Of a stretch of 50,269 nucleotides of DNA, positions 1 through 7,633 are shown piece after piece. A program made the translations under genes and the position numbers. Below the pieces are notes generated by a model that was given only the letters and a program-made list of their open reading frames with translations, ran no database searches and had not been told where the DNA came from. This DNA is from Bacteroidota bacterium. GTDB lineage: Bacteria; Bacteroidota; Bacteroidia; Bacteroidales; JAAUTT01. Location: NCBI GenBank assembly GCA_023429135.1, contig JAEYWD010000005.1, positions 1 to 50,269 on the forward strand. The letters are read 5' to 3'. Each line of letters opens with the position of its first letter. Positions within the stretch are counted from its first letter, which is position 1.

Positions 1-530
1 CCGAAAGAACTGGAAAATATAAAATTTTTATATTTTTGGTTCTGCCAGTTGATTGTTGTGTTTATTGGTGTTAGCATTTTTATTTCCGGTTTTGTATTGC
101 CCAATTTACAATTTTTCCTTTATCGGACTGCTGTCTGTGGGGATTTTTTTGTGTACGGCTTTTCCCCATGTAACCTGATTTTTTTGAAAATCCTTCCTCC
201 ATATTGCTTTTTTTAAACCATTTCCCTAAACGTTTTAAACGTTTCTTTGCTTGCACGATTTGACTTGAGAGTGATTACAGTAATAAAATCTTGTACGCTA
301 ACCGTTAATTTAACTTTTATCGCCATGAAAACCCAACTTTCATCTTGTTTCACAAAACAAATCCTTTCGTTTATCCTGATTTTTCGTTTGCCCGCAACGG
401 GATTTAACAGCATCACTGGACTATCGCCCACGAGTAGCCATTGAACCTTTTGGTTTGCAAGTGATTTTAGCCAGAATTCACAGCTATCCTTTCAAAGTGA
501 GTAGGATTTTTGCCGGTACGCTCAAATATT

Positions 531-711
531 TGCCTCGCTAGGCGTTCGGATGCGCTCGCTAACCGTTCGGACACGCTCGCTGACCGTTCGGATGCGCTCG
601 CTGACTGTTCGGACAGGCTCGCTGATCGTTCGGACGCGCTCGCTGACCGTTCCGACAGGCTCGCTGACCATTCGGACGCGCTCGCCGACCATTCCGACAG
701 GCTCGCTGAGT
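531..711. repeat. 21-bp tandem repeat (minisatellite), about 8.6 units
   Basis: Eight head-to-tail 21-base units begin at 531, 552, 573, 594, 615, 636, 657 and 678, with a partial ninth unit at 699-711. Each carries the pattern CTCGCTgaCcgTTCgGA with a few substitutions. From the fourth unit onward the first two bases alternate between GC and AG, which gives a 42-base higher-order period. Because 21 is a multiple of three and the unit has no stop, several frames on both strands stay open. One plus frame reads a seven-residue repeat close to SDALADR. The block is much more GC-rich than its flanks. Confidence 0.95.
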
Positions 712-865
712 AAACAAAAATGCAGAAGGTGCTTCAATATTGGGTTCTGAGTAAAATTGCAACAATTTCACCACGTTTACTTAAAATCCGTCAACTAAAC
801 CATCACGTTATGAACGATCTACCTATCTCAATCCTGGATTCGTACGAGTTGTATACCGGATCCAT

Positions 866-907
866 AAAGGTGCTGTTAACCGTCATATAGGTTTTCGGGC
901 ACCTTTT
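866..907 (+). terminator. terminator-like hairpin
   Basis: AAAGGTGC at 866-873 pairs with GCACCTTT at 899-906. An inner AACC/GGTT pair lies within the loop, and a T run follows. In the plus orientation it resembles an intrinsic terminator with a long loop. No well-supported plus-strand gene lies directly upstream, so its role is uncertain. Confidence 0.4.
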
Positions 908-997
908 TTCTTACCATAGGTTATTAACAGTGAACTTCCGGGGTTGCATGTATTAACTTTCCTCCTTTCGGATTGTTTTATCCGTAAAGTAATACCG

Positions 998-1144
998 ATG
1001 GAAGAAAACCCCAATAGCAAAAAGAACTCTGAAAGTGAGGATGGTATTAAAATCCGCCCGGAGACTCTGCCTGAACAATTCAGGGAATTTTATTCTTCTC
1101 CATGTTCGATGGGGGAGTTTGAAGAGGAAATATTTAATTCATAA
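998..1144 (+). CDS. small acidic hypothetical protein (48 aa)
   Basis: An ATG at 998 opens a 48-residue frame rich in Glu, Ser and Asn, with one Cys near the middle (SPCSMGEFEEE). Composition looks more like protein than chance, because the third positions are AT-rich and the protein is hydrophilic. There is no recognised family, no signal peptide and no clear ribosome binding site. It converges with and overlaps by 11 bases the minus-strand NTF2-like gene, which weakens the case. It could be a real small gene or chance. Confidence 0.3.
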   Translation: MEENPNSKKNSESEDGIKIRPETLPEQFREFYSSPCSMGEFEEEIFNS

Positions 1145-1526
1145 ATGTTCGTGTAACTAGTTCTGTATCCATATACTCGTTAACCTCCGTAAGTTTTTTT
1201 TCTACAATGTGGCATACCCAACAGTATTTATTATTATATAGCTTGCCATCAATAGTCATATTCTGCCCAATACCTTCTATAACCACATAATCTCCTTCAG
1301 CAATAATATTTTTTATAAGAAATTTATAGGGTTGCACAATAGTTGTTTTAACCGAACCCCATAATTCATTTACTACCTGGTTTTTTCCATTAAATGTTTT
1401 TGATAAATCTTTGGAACCCATCCAGGTCCATTTTATGTCATCAGACATGGATTCAAAAAATGGTTCATAATTTCCATTTGACAGATTGTCGAGGATAGTT
1501 TGCATTAGTTGTTTATTTTCATTCAT
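1134..1526 (-). CDS. NTF2-like / SnoaL-like family protein (130 aa)
   Basis: The protein has the size and pattern of the SnoaL/ketosteroid isomerase-like alpha+beta barrel fold. An N-terminal helix (NENKQLMQTILDNLSNGNYE) is followed by a DDIKWTW strand. The remainder alternates strands and contains the phrase GDYVVIEGIGQNMTIDGKLYNN typical of this fold. Members bind small hydrophobic ligands or act as isomerases; the substrate cannot be read here. No signal peptide is seen, so it should be cytoplasmic. The start at 1526 is favoured by an AAGGAGA ribosome binding site about seven bases upstream, unusually clear for Bacteroidota. The upstream DNA holds a dense array of TAAGGT motifs that may be its control region. 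Confidence 0.75.
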   Translation of the reverse strand: MNENKQLMQTILDNLSNGNYEPFFESMSDDIKWTWMGSKDLSKTFNGKNQVVNELWGSVKTTIVQPYKFLIKNIIAEGDYVVIEGIGQNMTIDGKLYNNKYCWVCHIVEKKLTEVNEYMDTELVTRTFMN

Positions 1527-1548
1527 TTGATTATCTCCTTTTATTAAT

Positions 1549-1678
1549 TAAGGTGAGTTCGACCTTAGATTAATAACAGAACATTAATAATAAGGTTAAT
1601 AAGGTTAAATAGTATTGTAACTTTGGTACTAAGGTTGAAATACAATATAGAAATAAGGTTTTCTAAAAACGGACCTTA
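1549..1678 (-). promoter_or_regulatory. array of seven TAAGGT/ACCTTA motifs upstream of the NTF2-like gene
   Basis: TAAGGT occurs on the plus strand at 1549, 1591, 1600, 1630 and 1654. Its reverse complement ACCTTA occurs at 1562 and 1673. Four of the direct copies extend to TAAGGTT. The copies at 1549 and 1562 form an inverted pair with a 7-base spacer, and those at 1591 and 1600 are a 9-base direct repeat. Seven copies of a 6-mer in 130 bases is far above chance. The array sits just upstream of the minus-strand gene starting at 1526, which suggests a multi-site operator. The regulator is unknown. Confidence 0.5.
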
Positions 1679-1733
1679 TTTTCACTTCCTCTAAAAAGCC
1701 CGGTACTTTGGCATTGTTTTCTTCCCCCTCAAC

Positions 1734-2894
1734 TTATATATTAATTTTAATTGCTTTTATTAATTCTGTCTTATCAAAACCCTTTGAAGTATACACAATG
1801 GTTCCTTTCTTATCGATCAGGAAAAAAGAGGGCGCAATATAAACACCATACCAGCTTTTTACAAGTTTGCCTGAATGTAAAACCGGATATTTTACGTTAT
1901 GCTTTTCAATATATTCGGCCAACCCATTCCCCTTAAATTTGGTGTACTCAATTCCGTAGATTTTTAATCCTTTCCTGGAATAAATGTCCTGGATTTCGTT
2001 TAAATGGGGAATGGATTCCAAACATCCGCTGCAATAGGGAAACCAGAATTCTAATAACACAAGATTGTTTTTTAATCCGGATAACTGGATAGAATCGCCC
2101 GACATCGACGGCAATTTCCAATCGGGAGCTTTTTCTCCAACCTGACCCGAAATCCTGATTTTACTGCTTTCTTCCCAATCTTTATAAGTCATTCGGGTGA
2201 ATTCTTCCGGAAAGCTTTCTGGGTTCCAAATAGAATCCGGCCTCGATGCAGTTAAGTTTATATCAGAATACTTTGTTTTTAAAAAACCTTGTCCGTCTGC
2301 AAAAGTGTAAGTAATTTGATTAGGTAAATATTTTTTTTGAGAAATGATCAGATTACAATCCGAAATAAATCTTGTCCTCCTAAATAAATCGCCTATGCTA
2401 TGATGATTTACAAATGAAATCTTAAAGTTGTAGTTATTTTCCCCATTTACAATAGTATCGTTTTGTCGGGTAATAGTGGCAGAAGTGTCATTTAAAAATA
2501 CGGGAAGCAGTTCTTTCAGGCGATGGATTGAGCTAATCATAAACATGGAGTTGTTAAAAGTCTCTTTTGTAGGCTGGTTGTTAAAAAGAATCAATCCGAA
2601 ATCTTTATTTACTGAAAATTCATTTTTGCCATTATAAATTTCTTCGATTCTATTCGATACAAATTGATATTTGGCCCCTATTAAAGTGTCGTTTTTTTCA
2701 TAGTCGAAATAACACTGTATTGTGTCAATGTGTCGAAGAATAATATCTTTTAAGTTCCGGGCGGCTTTATATTCAATTTTGTCAAGCGAATTTAGTTTGG
2801 TAACAGTCTTTTCCAGAATTCCTCTGTCGGATTGATTACAACCAATAAAAAATATACCCGGAATTAGAATTAATATCATAAATTTTCTTTTCAT
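1734..2894 (-). CDS. TlpA-like thioredoxin-fold lipoprotein (386 aa)
   Basis: A TlpA/ResA-type thiol-disulfide protein, probably anchored in the envelope. The chosen ATG at 2894 gives a classic lipoprotein signal, with hydrophobic residues 5-17 and the lipid-accepting Cys at 19 (FFIGC). Residues about 20-245 form an uncharacterised N-terminal domain like those of other Bacteroidota TlpA-like lipoproteins. Residues about 250-386 are the AhpC/TSA-thioredoxin domain with the redox pair C288-S-G-C291. A longer in-frame start at 2972 would bury the signal peptide behind 26 residues and is less likely. The likely role is reduction of periplasmic disulfides; the partner is unknown. It ends the minus-strand run that starts with the DUF6713-like gene. 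Confidence 0.85.
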   Translation of the reverse strand: MKRKFMILILIPGIFFIGCNQSDRGILEKTVTKLNSLDKIEYKAARNLKDIILRHIDTIQCYFDYEKNDTLIGAKYQFVSNRIEEIYNGKNEFSVNKDFGLILFNNQPTKETFNNSMFMISSIHRLKELLPVFLNDTSATITRQNDTIVNGENNYNFKISFVNHHSIGDLFRRTRFISDCNLIISQKKYLPNQITYTFADGQGFLKTKYSDINLTASRPDSIWNPESFPEEFTRMTYKDWEESSKIRISGQVGEKAPDWKLPSMSGDSIQLSGLKNNLVLLEFWFPYCSGCLESIPHLNEIQDIYSRKGLKIYGIEYTKFKGNGLAEYIEKHNVKYPVLHSGKLVKSWYGVYIAPSFFLIDKKGTIVYTSKGFDKTELIKAIKINI

Positions 2895-2979
2895 AATTTG
2901 AGATTTTAGGGTTATGTTATTAGTAAATGCGGTCATTAAAATCTTGAGCAACTCATCAAATATGGCTTTCATTGGTTTT

Positions 2980-3354
2980 TTATACCATGTGCTTTATTGT
3001 TAAAATTGTTTGAAATACTGATATTATGAATGTTGAAATAATCATACCTTTTGACATTAAAGTGTTGAATTCCTGTCTTCCCTTTCGTAGGTGATAAAAA
3101 TGGAAAAAGAAAGCGAACAATCCGCCTGCACACAATATTAAAGAGATTATCATTCCTGCGGATCGATCTTCGTAGACAAGCACCAGGCCAAGCAGTATGA
3201 TAAAAATCATCGGGAAATGAAGGACCAGAAAGCCATTTATTCCATTCTTGTCATTGGGGTTAATAAGTTTCCATTCCTGCCAGTATGCTGAGTCAATCTC
3301 ATGATTTATCAGGATTACCGCATTAATAAGGTAGGTCCAAAATAACAGGTCCAT
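2980..3354 (-). CDS. small integral membrane protein, DUF6713-like (124 aa)
   Basis: Four hydrophobic segments are visible, at about residues 3-17, 43-60, 66-84 and 102-121. The sequence has a conserved-looking HEIDSAYWQEWKL motif after the first segment, which I associate from memory with the small DUF6713 membrane family. No catalytic motif can be named. The gene lies 85 bases upstream of the TlpA-like lipoprotein start on the same strand, so the two may be co-transcribed. Function unknown; inner-membrane location is inferred from the hydrophobic segments. Confidence 0.7.
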   Translation of the reverse strand: MDLLFWTYLINAVILINHEIDSAYWQEWKLINPNDKNGINGFLVLHFPMIFIILLGLVLVYEDRSAGMIISLILCAGGLFAFFFHFYHLRKGRQEFNTLMSKGMIISTFIISVFQTILTIKHMV

Positions 3355-3553
3355 TTTATATGGTTTTAAAATTGGTTTCAGACTGTTCTTTTCTGTAATT
3401 CATCTTGGAAAATCCATATTTACTTTAAGTTTTTGTTGGATCTATGTTTTCCTCGAACAATTTACAAATTTCTAATTATCAAAAAGAAAAAACACGAGAC
3501 AATTTGTCAATTCCTAAAAACAAGTCAGACGAATTGTTCTATTAATCATAAGC

Positions 3554-4111
3554 CTATTCCCCCACCACAACCTCCTTCTGTTCCAATACCTTTATTTTTT
3601 TGACCATGTCTATTTTGAAAGCATCGGAAACCAGAATGGATATGCAAATGGCCCAAATGATGACCACCAGTCCTATCATCGATAAAATTAAATTTTGTGG
3701 GGCAAGATTCACTAAGACAGATTGCCGTGGATTTTGAGGATTTACCCAAACAAGAAGTTCGGGCTGGGCTTGTATGTTTTTTATAAAAGCTGGTATATCC
3801 TGTTTGAAAACGAGTCCTACCTCATTGAGGCTGCTGATGCTGGTGGTTTCGGAATTCAGGAAAACAGACGAGGAAGTATAACTGTTACCGAGAATTTTGT
3901 AGCTATACCGTATTGAAATTTTACTGGTTCGCGGAATCTGACTGTTAATCTCGTACCATTCGTCATTACAGTTTATATGCGTTATATAACCCTTAACCTG
4001 GTCCCATTTTCTAACAACGTTACTGGCGCGGTATTTCGCTTTCATCTTAAGAAACAAAACCAATCCAACCATCAATAAAAATAAGATCCAGAGTAAAGTC
4101 AGAAGGTGCAT
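3554..4111 (-). CDS. DUF3592-type membrane protein (185 aa), copy 2
   Basis: The DUF3592 pattern is visible: an N-terminal membrane segment (about residues 4-21), then a W-x-x-V-x-G strand start. A Y-S-Y...G-x-x-Y-x-S-S-S core follows, then V-W-V-N-P-x-N-P, and a second membrane segment at about 143-163. Such proteins are expected to present the extracytoplasmic domain between two membrane spans. Function is unknown. It lies 11 bases downstream of a second DUF3592 gene, so the two look like a tandem duplication that has diverged strongly. The C-terminal tail is charged and Val-rich. Confidence 0.75.
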   Translation of the reverse strand: MHLLTLLWILFLLMVGLVLFLKMKAKYRASNVVRKWDQVKGYITHINCNDEWYEINSQIPRTSKISIRYSYKILGNSYTSSSVFLNSETTSISSLNEVGLVFKQDIPAFIKNIQAQPELLVWVNPQNPRQSVLVNLAPQNLILSMIGLVVIIWAICISILVSDAFKIDMVKKIKVLEQKEVVVGE

Positions 4112-4122
4112 ATCAGTTACAT

Positions 4123-4638
4123 TTAATCGTTACGGGAATCGTCGAGCATTAATACGTTCGCTTTGTCTTTTCTCCATAAAAGGGATGGTACAATAAAAGC
4201 GGCCAGAAACGAATTCCACATGATGGAAAACAGGAACAAAAATATCATAGAGTTATTAGTACCTTTTACCACAACTGCTTTGCAGGGGTTTTTAGGATTG
4301 ACAAATACCAAAATTTTACGGGCACTTTTCAGTACCTCGAATAAATTCCTGTGGTCCTCCACATTATTAGATGAATATCCTGCCGCTATCTGCGACGATG
4401 TATAGGTTTTTCCAGCAATGTTGTAAGTATATGATATATGGACTTTCTCCGTAACCGATTCACTGCTCTCGTTAACTTCAATCCGGCATTCGGTAACGGT
4501 AGCAGGAGTTTCCTGCCAGTAGTTAGTAGAGAAACCTTCCAATAATTGATATACCGAATAGAAGAACGTTCCTGCTCCAATTACAACAAAAGGAATTATA
4601 AATACTATGAGGCACCCGACAGCCAATTTGTTACCCAT
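4123..4638 (-). CDS. DUF3592-type membrane protein (171 aa), copy 1
   Basis: Same family as the next gene. There is a hydrophobic segment at about residues 7-30, then TPATVTEC...VHISYTYNIAGKTYTSS, the motif V-F-V-N-P-K-N-P, and a second span at about 130-150. The first copy is more acidic at its C-terminus (LDDSRND). It is the upstream member of a two-gene unit with an 11-base gap. Role unknown; location inferred to be the inner membrane. The start at 4638 is the only ATG that keeps the first span intact. Confidence 0.78.
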   Translation of the reverse strand: MGNKLAVGCLIVFIIPFVVIGAGTFFYSVYQLLEGFSTNYWQETPATVTECRIEVNESSESVTEKVHISYTYNIAGKTYTSSQIAAGYSSNNVEDHRNLFEVLKSARKILVFVNPKNPCKAVVVKGTNNSMIFLFLFSIMWNSFLAAFIVPSLLWRKDKANVLMLDDSRND

Positions 4639-4663
4639 GGTTCTGAAAGTTTATTTTACGTAC

Positions 4664-4691
4664 CCCGCAACCCGCAACCCGTAACCCGTAA
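4664..4691. repeat. four copies of a 7-bp repeat CCCGYAA
   Basis: CCCGCAA, CCCGCAA, CCCGTAA and CCCGTAA lie head to tail between the DUF3592 gene start and the end of the GNAT gene. On the other strand the unit is TTRCGGG. It is too short to call a known element. Confidence 0.85.
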
Positions 4692-4692
4692 C

Positions 4693-5310
4693 TCATTTTA
4701 TATCCGGTATCTCAATCCTGGCCTTACCTTTTTCTTTTGGAGGAAAATTCTTTTCGAATTCAACCAGATCTTCTTCGGTGGTTACGAATGCCTCATCTTC
4801 AAAGAATCGGCCTTTCACATTGTCAAGTGCGTGTTCCCGAAGTTCAAGCACCATAAATGGATCGAAGTTGTTTCCCTCCTTGGTTGTTATATTAAATTGC
4901 TGAGCATTTACAAATCCAAAGCGATGATAATATGCCGGGTCCCCGAACAGGATCATCGCCTTAAAACCCATTATTCTTGCTTCGGCTATCGAATGGTGGA
5001 TAAGCTTACTTCCTATTCCTTTACCTTGAAGAGAAGGCGAAACCGACACCGGTCCCACGCACAATACTTCATGGACTTTATTTTGCTGGCCGCGCACCTG
5101 CGCCTTTGTGGTGATGATATGTCCAATAATTTCTCCTTCGTTCAGCGCAACAAAGTCGAGCTCTTCCACATAACTGCTGCTTTTTCGGAGCTGATGCAAA
5201 ACAAGATGTTCGTCGCATCCGGGTTTGTATAAATTCCAGAAAGCTTCGCGGGTAAGGTTCTCGGTTGCGTAAAATTCGTTTTTATCTGTTTTTCGGATGT
5301 GTAATGTCAT
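4693..5310 (-). CDS. GNAT-family N-acetyltransferase (205 aa)
   Basis: A GCN5-related acyltransferase that moves an acetyl group from acetyl-CoA to an unknown amine. The central motif A is present: a strand VGPVSVSPSLQGKGIG supplies the Q-x-x-G-x-G pyrophosphate loop, followed by the helix SKLIHHSIAEAR. The phrase FGDPAYYHRFGF is typical of the YhbS-like (COG3153) group. The start at 5310 is preferred over an in-frame one at 5343 because the latter would overlap the upstream TPR gene; 5310 leaves a 13-base gap. That tight spacing suggests co-transcription with the TPR gene. Cytoplasmic. Confidence 0.85.
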   Translation of the reverse strand: MTLHIRKTDKNEFYATENLTREAFWNLYKPGCDEHLVLHQLRKSSSYVEELDFVALNEGEIIGHIITTKAQVRGQQNKVHEVLCVGPVSVSPSLQGKGIGSKLIHHSIAEARIMGFKAMILFGDPAYYHRFGFVNAQQFNITTKEGNNFDPFMVLELREHALDNVKGRFFEDEAFVTTEEDLVEFEKNFPPKEKGKARIEIPDIK

Positions 5311-5323
5311 AAATGATTTTTTA

Positions 5324-6373
5324 TCAGTTTGTTTTCCAGGCAAAATTACCCGACCATTCCAGGAATTTTTCTATTTCAGCTTGGTGCGAATTTAACCATT
5401 TGGCTACATACGAATCATTCGACGATGAAAAAGCCAGATAGGCGAAAGTTTCTATAAGCTGGTTCTTATTCATTTCAATAAAATAGGGAGCATAGTATTT
5501 CCAGTAAAAGCCGCTGCCTTTTTCCTTACTTTCGTCCATCACAGAACAAATGGATTCGAGCTTTCGTTTGAAACGTTCTACCTCAGTTTCCTTTTTATAC
5601 TTTTTATCGTAATCCAAAGCTGCAGCCATGGAGAGAATAAGATCGGCGGTGGAAAAGTTGTTTTCGCCATTCTTTTCTGAATTGGCAAGCATATCGGGGC
5701 TGATGTTGATAGTTCCCGATTTCTCCCCGGTTTGCTTAACATTTCCTTTTAATTTATGCTTAAGATTTTCGAGATTCGATTTTGCCCGGTTGCTTTGTGC
5801 ATCGAGCGATAGATACCGGCAATATGCCAAAATAGAAGGAATTTTGTTGCTTTCGAGTACCGCAATGGCGTGATGCGAACTTGCATGTTTCGGGTTTAGC
5901 GTTGCCGACTTTTGAAAACAGGAAAGAGCCTCGCTGCTTTTATCCATTCCGCTGAGAGTTATACCTTTGTTAAAATGTAGCTGATAATAATCCGGGAAGA
6001 CCCCAATACCGGTGTTGTACATCTCGATGGATTCTTCGGGCTTTTTAAGTCCGTCCAGTGCATTTCCATAAGTAACATACACAAGCCTTAAATCACTTTC
6101 CCCTGGATGCTTTTCGATTGCTCTCCTGCAACATTCAATTGTTTCGGTGTATTTCTGCATCGAAATGAGAGAATACGCCTTTTCAGCAAGGGCTAACAGG
6201 TTATCGGTATCCAGTTCAAGGGCTTTATCGTATTTGGATATAGCCGTAACATAATCTCCTTTGTCGTGATAGGTAATTCCTTCATTAATCAGTTTTTCGG
6301 CTTCGGCTTTTTGCTGAGCCGGTAGAAAATTGCAGAATAAAGTCAGGGTGAGGAATAAGAATAACTTTTTCAT
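5324..6373 (-). CDS. exported tetratricopeptide repeat protein (349 aa)
   Basis: The N-terminus is a signal peptide (hydrophobic residues 4-18, likely cleavage after LPAQ). Residues about 24-165 hold four TPR units, such as EGITYHDKGDYVTAISKYDKALELD with the usual W/L-G-Y-A-F-A-P pattern. The second half (residues about 200-349) matches nothing I recognise; it is helical and may bind a partner. TPR units make protein-protein scaffolds, so this is likely a periplasmic or secreted adaptor. It is the first gene of a short minus-strand unit with the GNAT gene. Confidence 0.85.
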   Translation of the reverse strand: MKKLFLFLTLTLFCNFLPAQQKAEAEKLINEGITYHDKGDYVTAISKYDKALELDTDNLLALAEKAYSLISMQKYTETIECCRRAIEKHPGESDLRLVYVTYGNALDGLKKPEESIEMYNTGIGVFPDYYQLHFNKGITLSGMDKSSEALSCFQKSATLNPKHASSHHAIAVLESNKIPSILAYCRYLSLDAQSNRAKSNLENLKHKLKGNVKQTGEKSGTINISPDMLANSEKNGENNFSTADLILSMAAALDYDKKYKKETEVERFKRKLESICSVMDESKEKGSGFYWKYYAPYFIEMNKNQLIETFAYLAFSSSNDSYVAKWLNSHQAEIEKFLEWSGNFAWKTN

Positions 6374-6496
6374 TAGGTTTGGTTGAAGTTTATTAAAATA
6401 GTTGTTCTGAATCTATAAGGTGTATGGTTTATGCTTATCAAATCATTCCCAATTTATAAAATTATATCCGTTATTGAAAATCAAAAATGATTCAGG

Positions 6497-6810
6497 CAGG
6501 GCAAACGCATTTAACTTTTTAAACTTGGATTTTTCCTACTTTCTTAATAATACAAAGAAACAAGTTTTTCGATTTTCAATCACCTGAGTTGGAGTGCGGC
6601 GAAGCCGTAGACCAAAATTCCTTGCTGGCCGCAGCCCGTTCAAGGGAAGTCGACGAAGGAGACGGACCGCGTTGCTGCGGTTAAGGATTCTTTGCCTACT
6701 TTCTTCTCCCAAAGAAAGTAGGAGAAAAGGCTGTTTAAAAATTGCTTTTCCCTAAGTTGTTTATTAAGAGTCAAAGGTCATACCCCTTTTTTTTAAATGC
6801 GTTTGCCCTG
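6497..6810. mobile_element. MITE-like element with 18-bp inverted termini
   Basis: CAGGGCAAACGCATTTAA at 6497-6514 is the exact reverse complement of 6793-6810. The 314-base interval has no good reading frame. A 7-base direct repeat TGATTCA flanks it, at 6488-6494 (two bases outside the left arm) and 6811-6817 (abutting the right arm), like a target duplication. Inside there are further palindromes: CCTACTTTCTT at 6695-6705 pairs with 6712-6722, and CCGCAGC at 6629-6635 pairs with 6674-6680. The first arm is repeated directly at 6535-6545. The whole 596-base gap between genes (6374-6969) contains nothing else recognisable. Confidence 0.65.
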
Positions 6811-6969
6811 TGATTCAAGGGAAACTAAACCAGGTACTTTTCCCTATATTAACCTGGCATTATTTGCATGATTACAACACTTTAAACTTTTGGTTGTTAT
6901 GATTTACAGCAATTGGAAAATGCCGAGCAACAATAAAAATACAACTGTAGCCCAATTGTAAATAATACT

Positions 6970-7512
6970 ATGATAAAAAGCGCAGATCTGGAAATTCCAA
7001 AAGTAAAGTTTGATGCCGATGGAGAGTTGATAATTACAGCATCACCAACTTCTTCCAAACACGATTTTGACTTTTATGAGGGTAAGTGGAATCTTGGTAA
7101 TAAAAAACTAAAATCGCGGTTAACCAATTGTACGGAGTGGGTTGAATTTGAGTCGACTCAGGAAATGTACCGTGTTTTACAAGGCATTGGAAATATTGAC
7201 AATTACCTTGCAACATTCGACGGTGTTCCTTTTGAAGGAATGTCAGTTCGACTTTTTAACCCTAAAACAAGGCTTTGGAGTATTTACTGGGCCGACTCAA
7301 ACGAAGGTAAACTTGATCCTCCGGTTATAGGTTCATTTGAAAATAAAGTAGGGCATTTTTATGCCAGGGACACTTTTAACAACAAAAAAATACTGGTTGT
7401 TTTTCGTTGGGATGCAAGAGATAGTGATAACCCAGTATGGAGTCAGGCATTTTCTGAAGACAATGGTAAAACCTGGGAGTGGAATTGGTATATGTACTTC
7501 AGTAAATTTTAG
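6970..7512 (+). CDS. DUF1579-like / lipocalin-fold hypothetical protein (180 aa)
   Basis: The sequence carries the pattern HDFDFYEGKWNLGNKKLKSR, then NCTEWVEFEST, then YWADSNEGKLDPPVIGSFEN, and ends with SQAFSEDNGKTWEWNWYM. This combination is typical of a widespread family of small beta-barrel proteins often annotated DUF1579 or as hypothetical. No signal peptide is present. No catalytic residue can be named and the function is unknown. It is a single-gene unit between the MITE-like element and the convergent methionine aminopeptidase gene. Confidence 0.7.
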   Translation: MIKSADLEIPKVKFDADGELIITASPTSSKHDFDFYEGKWNLGNKKLKSRLTNCTEWVEFESTQEMYRVLQGIGNIDNYLATFDGVPFEGMSVRLFNPKTRLWSIYWADSNEGKLDPPVIGSFENKVGHFYARDTFNNKKILVVFRWDARDSDNPVWSQAFSEDNGKTWEWNWYMYFSKF

Positions 7513-7633
7513 GTGGATTTTGAATATCACACCACGTGTGTAACTTCCTAAAGACCCTAAAACGGGTGGGTGCCTCTTAACTCCTTTTTGTGAATGACAA
7601 AGACAAACTAAAACCAACAATTGCCCTGGGTTG

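Larger units (their letters stand above)
1..943. other. gene-poor region with a minisatellite
   Basis: I see no convincing gene in this stretch. Frame +1 is open from the first base to a stop at 214-216 (71 codons, rich in Phe, Ile and Leu, no recognisable family). That could be the tail of a membrane protein entering the window or simply pyrimidine-rich DNA. The frame from about 402 to 540 also reads as plausible protein before a stop, without a start. Both may be decayed coding remnants. The only strong structure is the tandem repeat at 531-711, with a terminator-like hairpin at 866-907. Confidence 0.5.

Noticed and set aside
1..216. Open frame from the first base to a stop at 214-216
   Set aside because: It has no start in the window and its Phe/Leu/Ile-rich composition follows from T-rich DNA; no family was recognised, so it is only mentioned in the region entry.
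213..444. Two short overlapping reading frames on opposite strands
   Set aside because: Neither has a recognisable family or ribosome binding site; both fit chance.
510..774. Four reading frames through the 21-base repeat
   Set aside because: They stay open only because the period is a multiple of three without stops; treated as a repeat, not genes.
4546..5232. 228-codon plus-strand frame
   Set aside because: It is the antisense shadow of the GNAT gene, which has clear family motifs.
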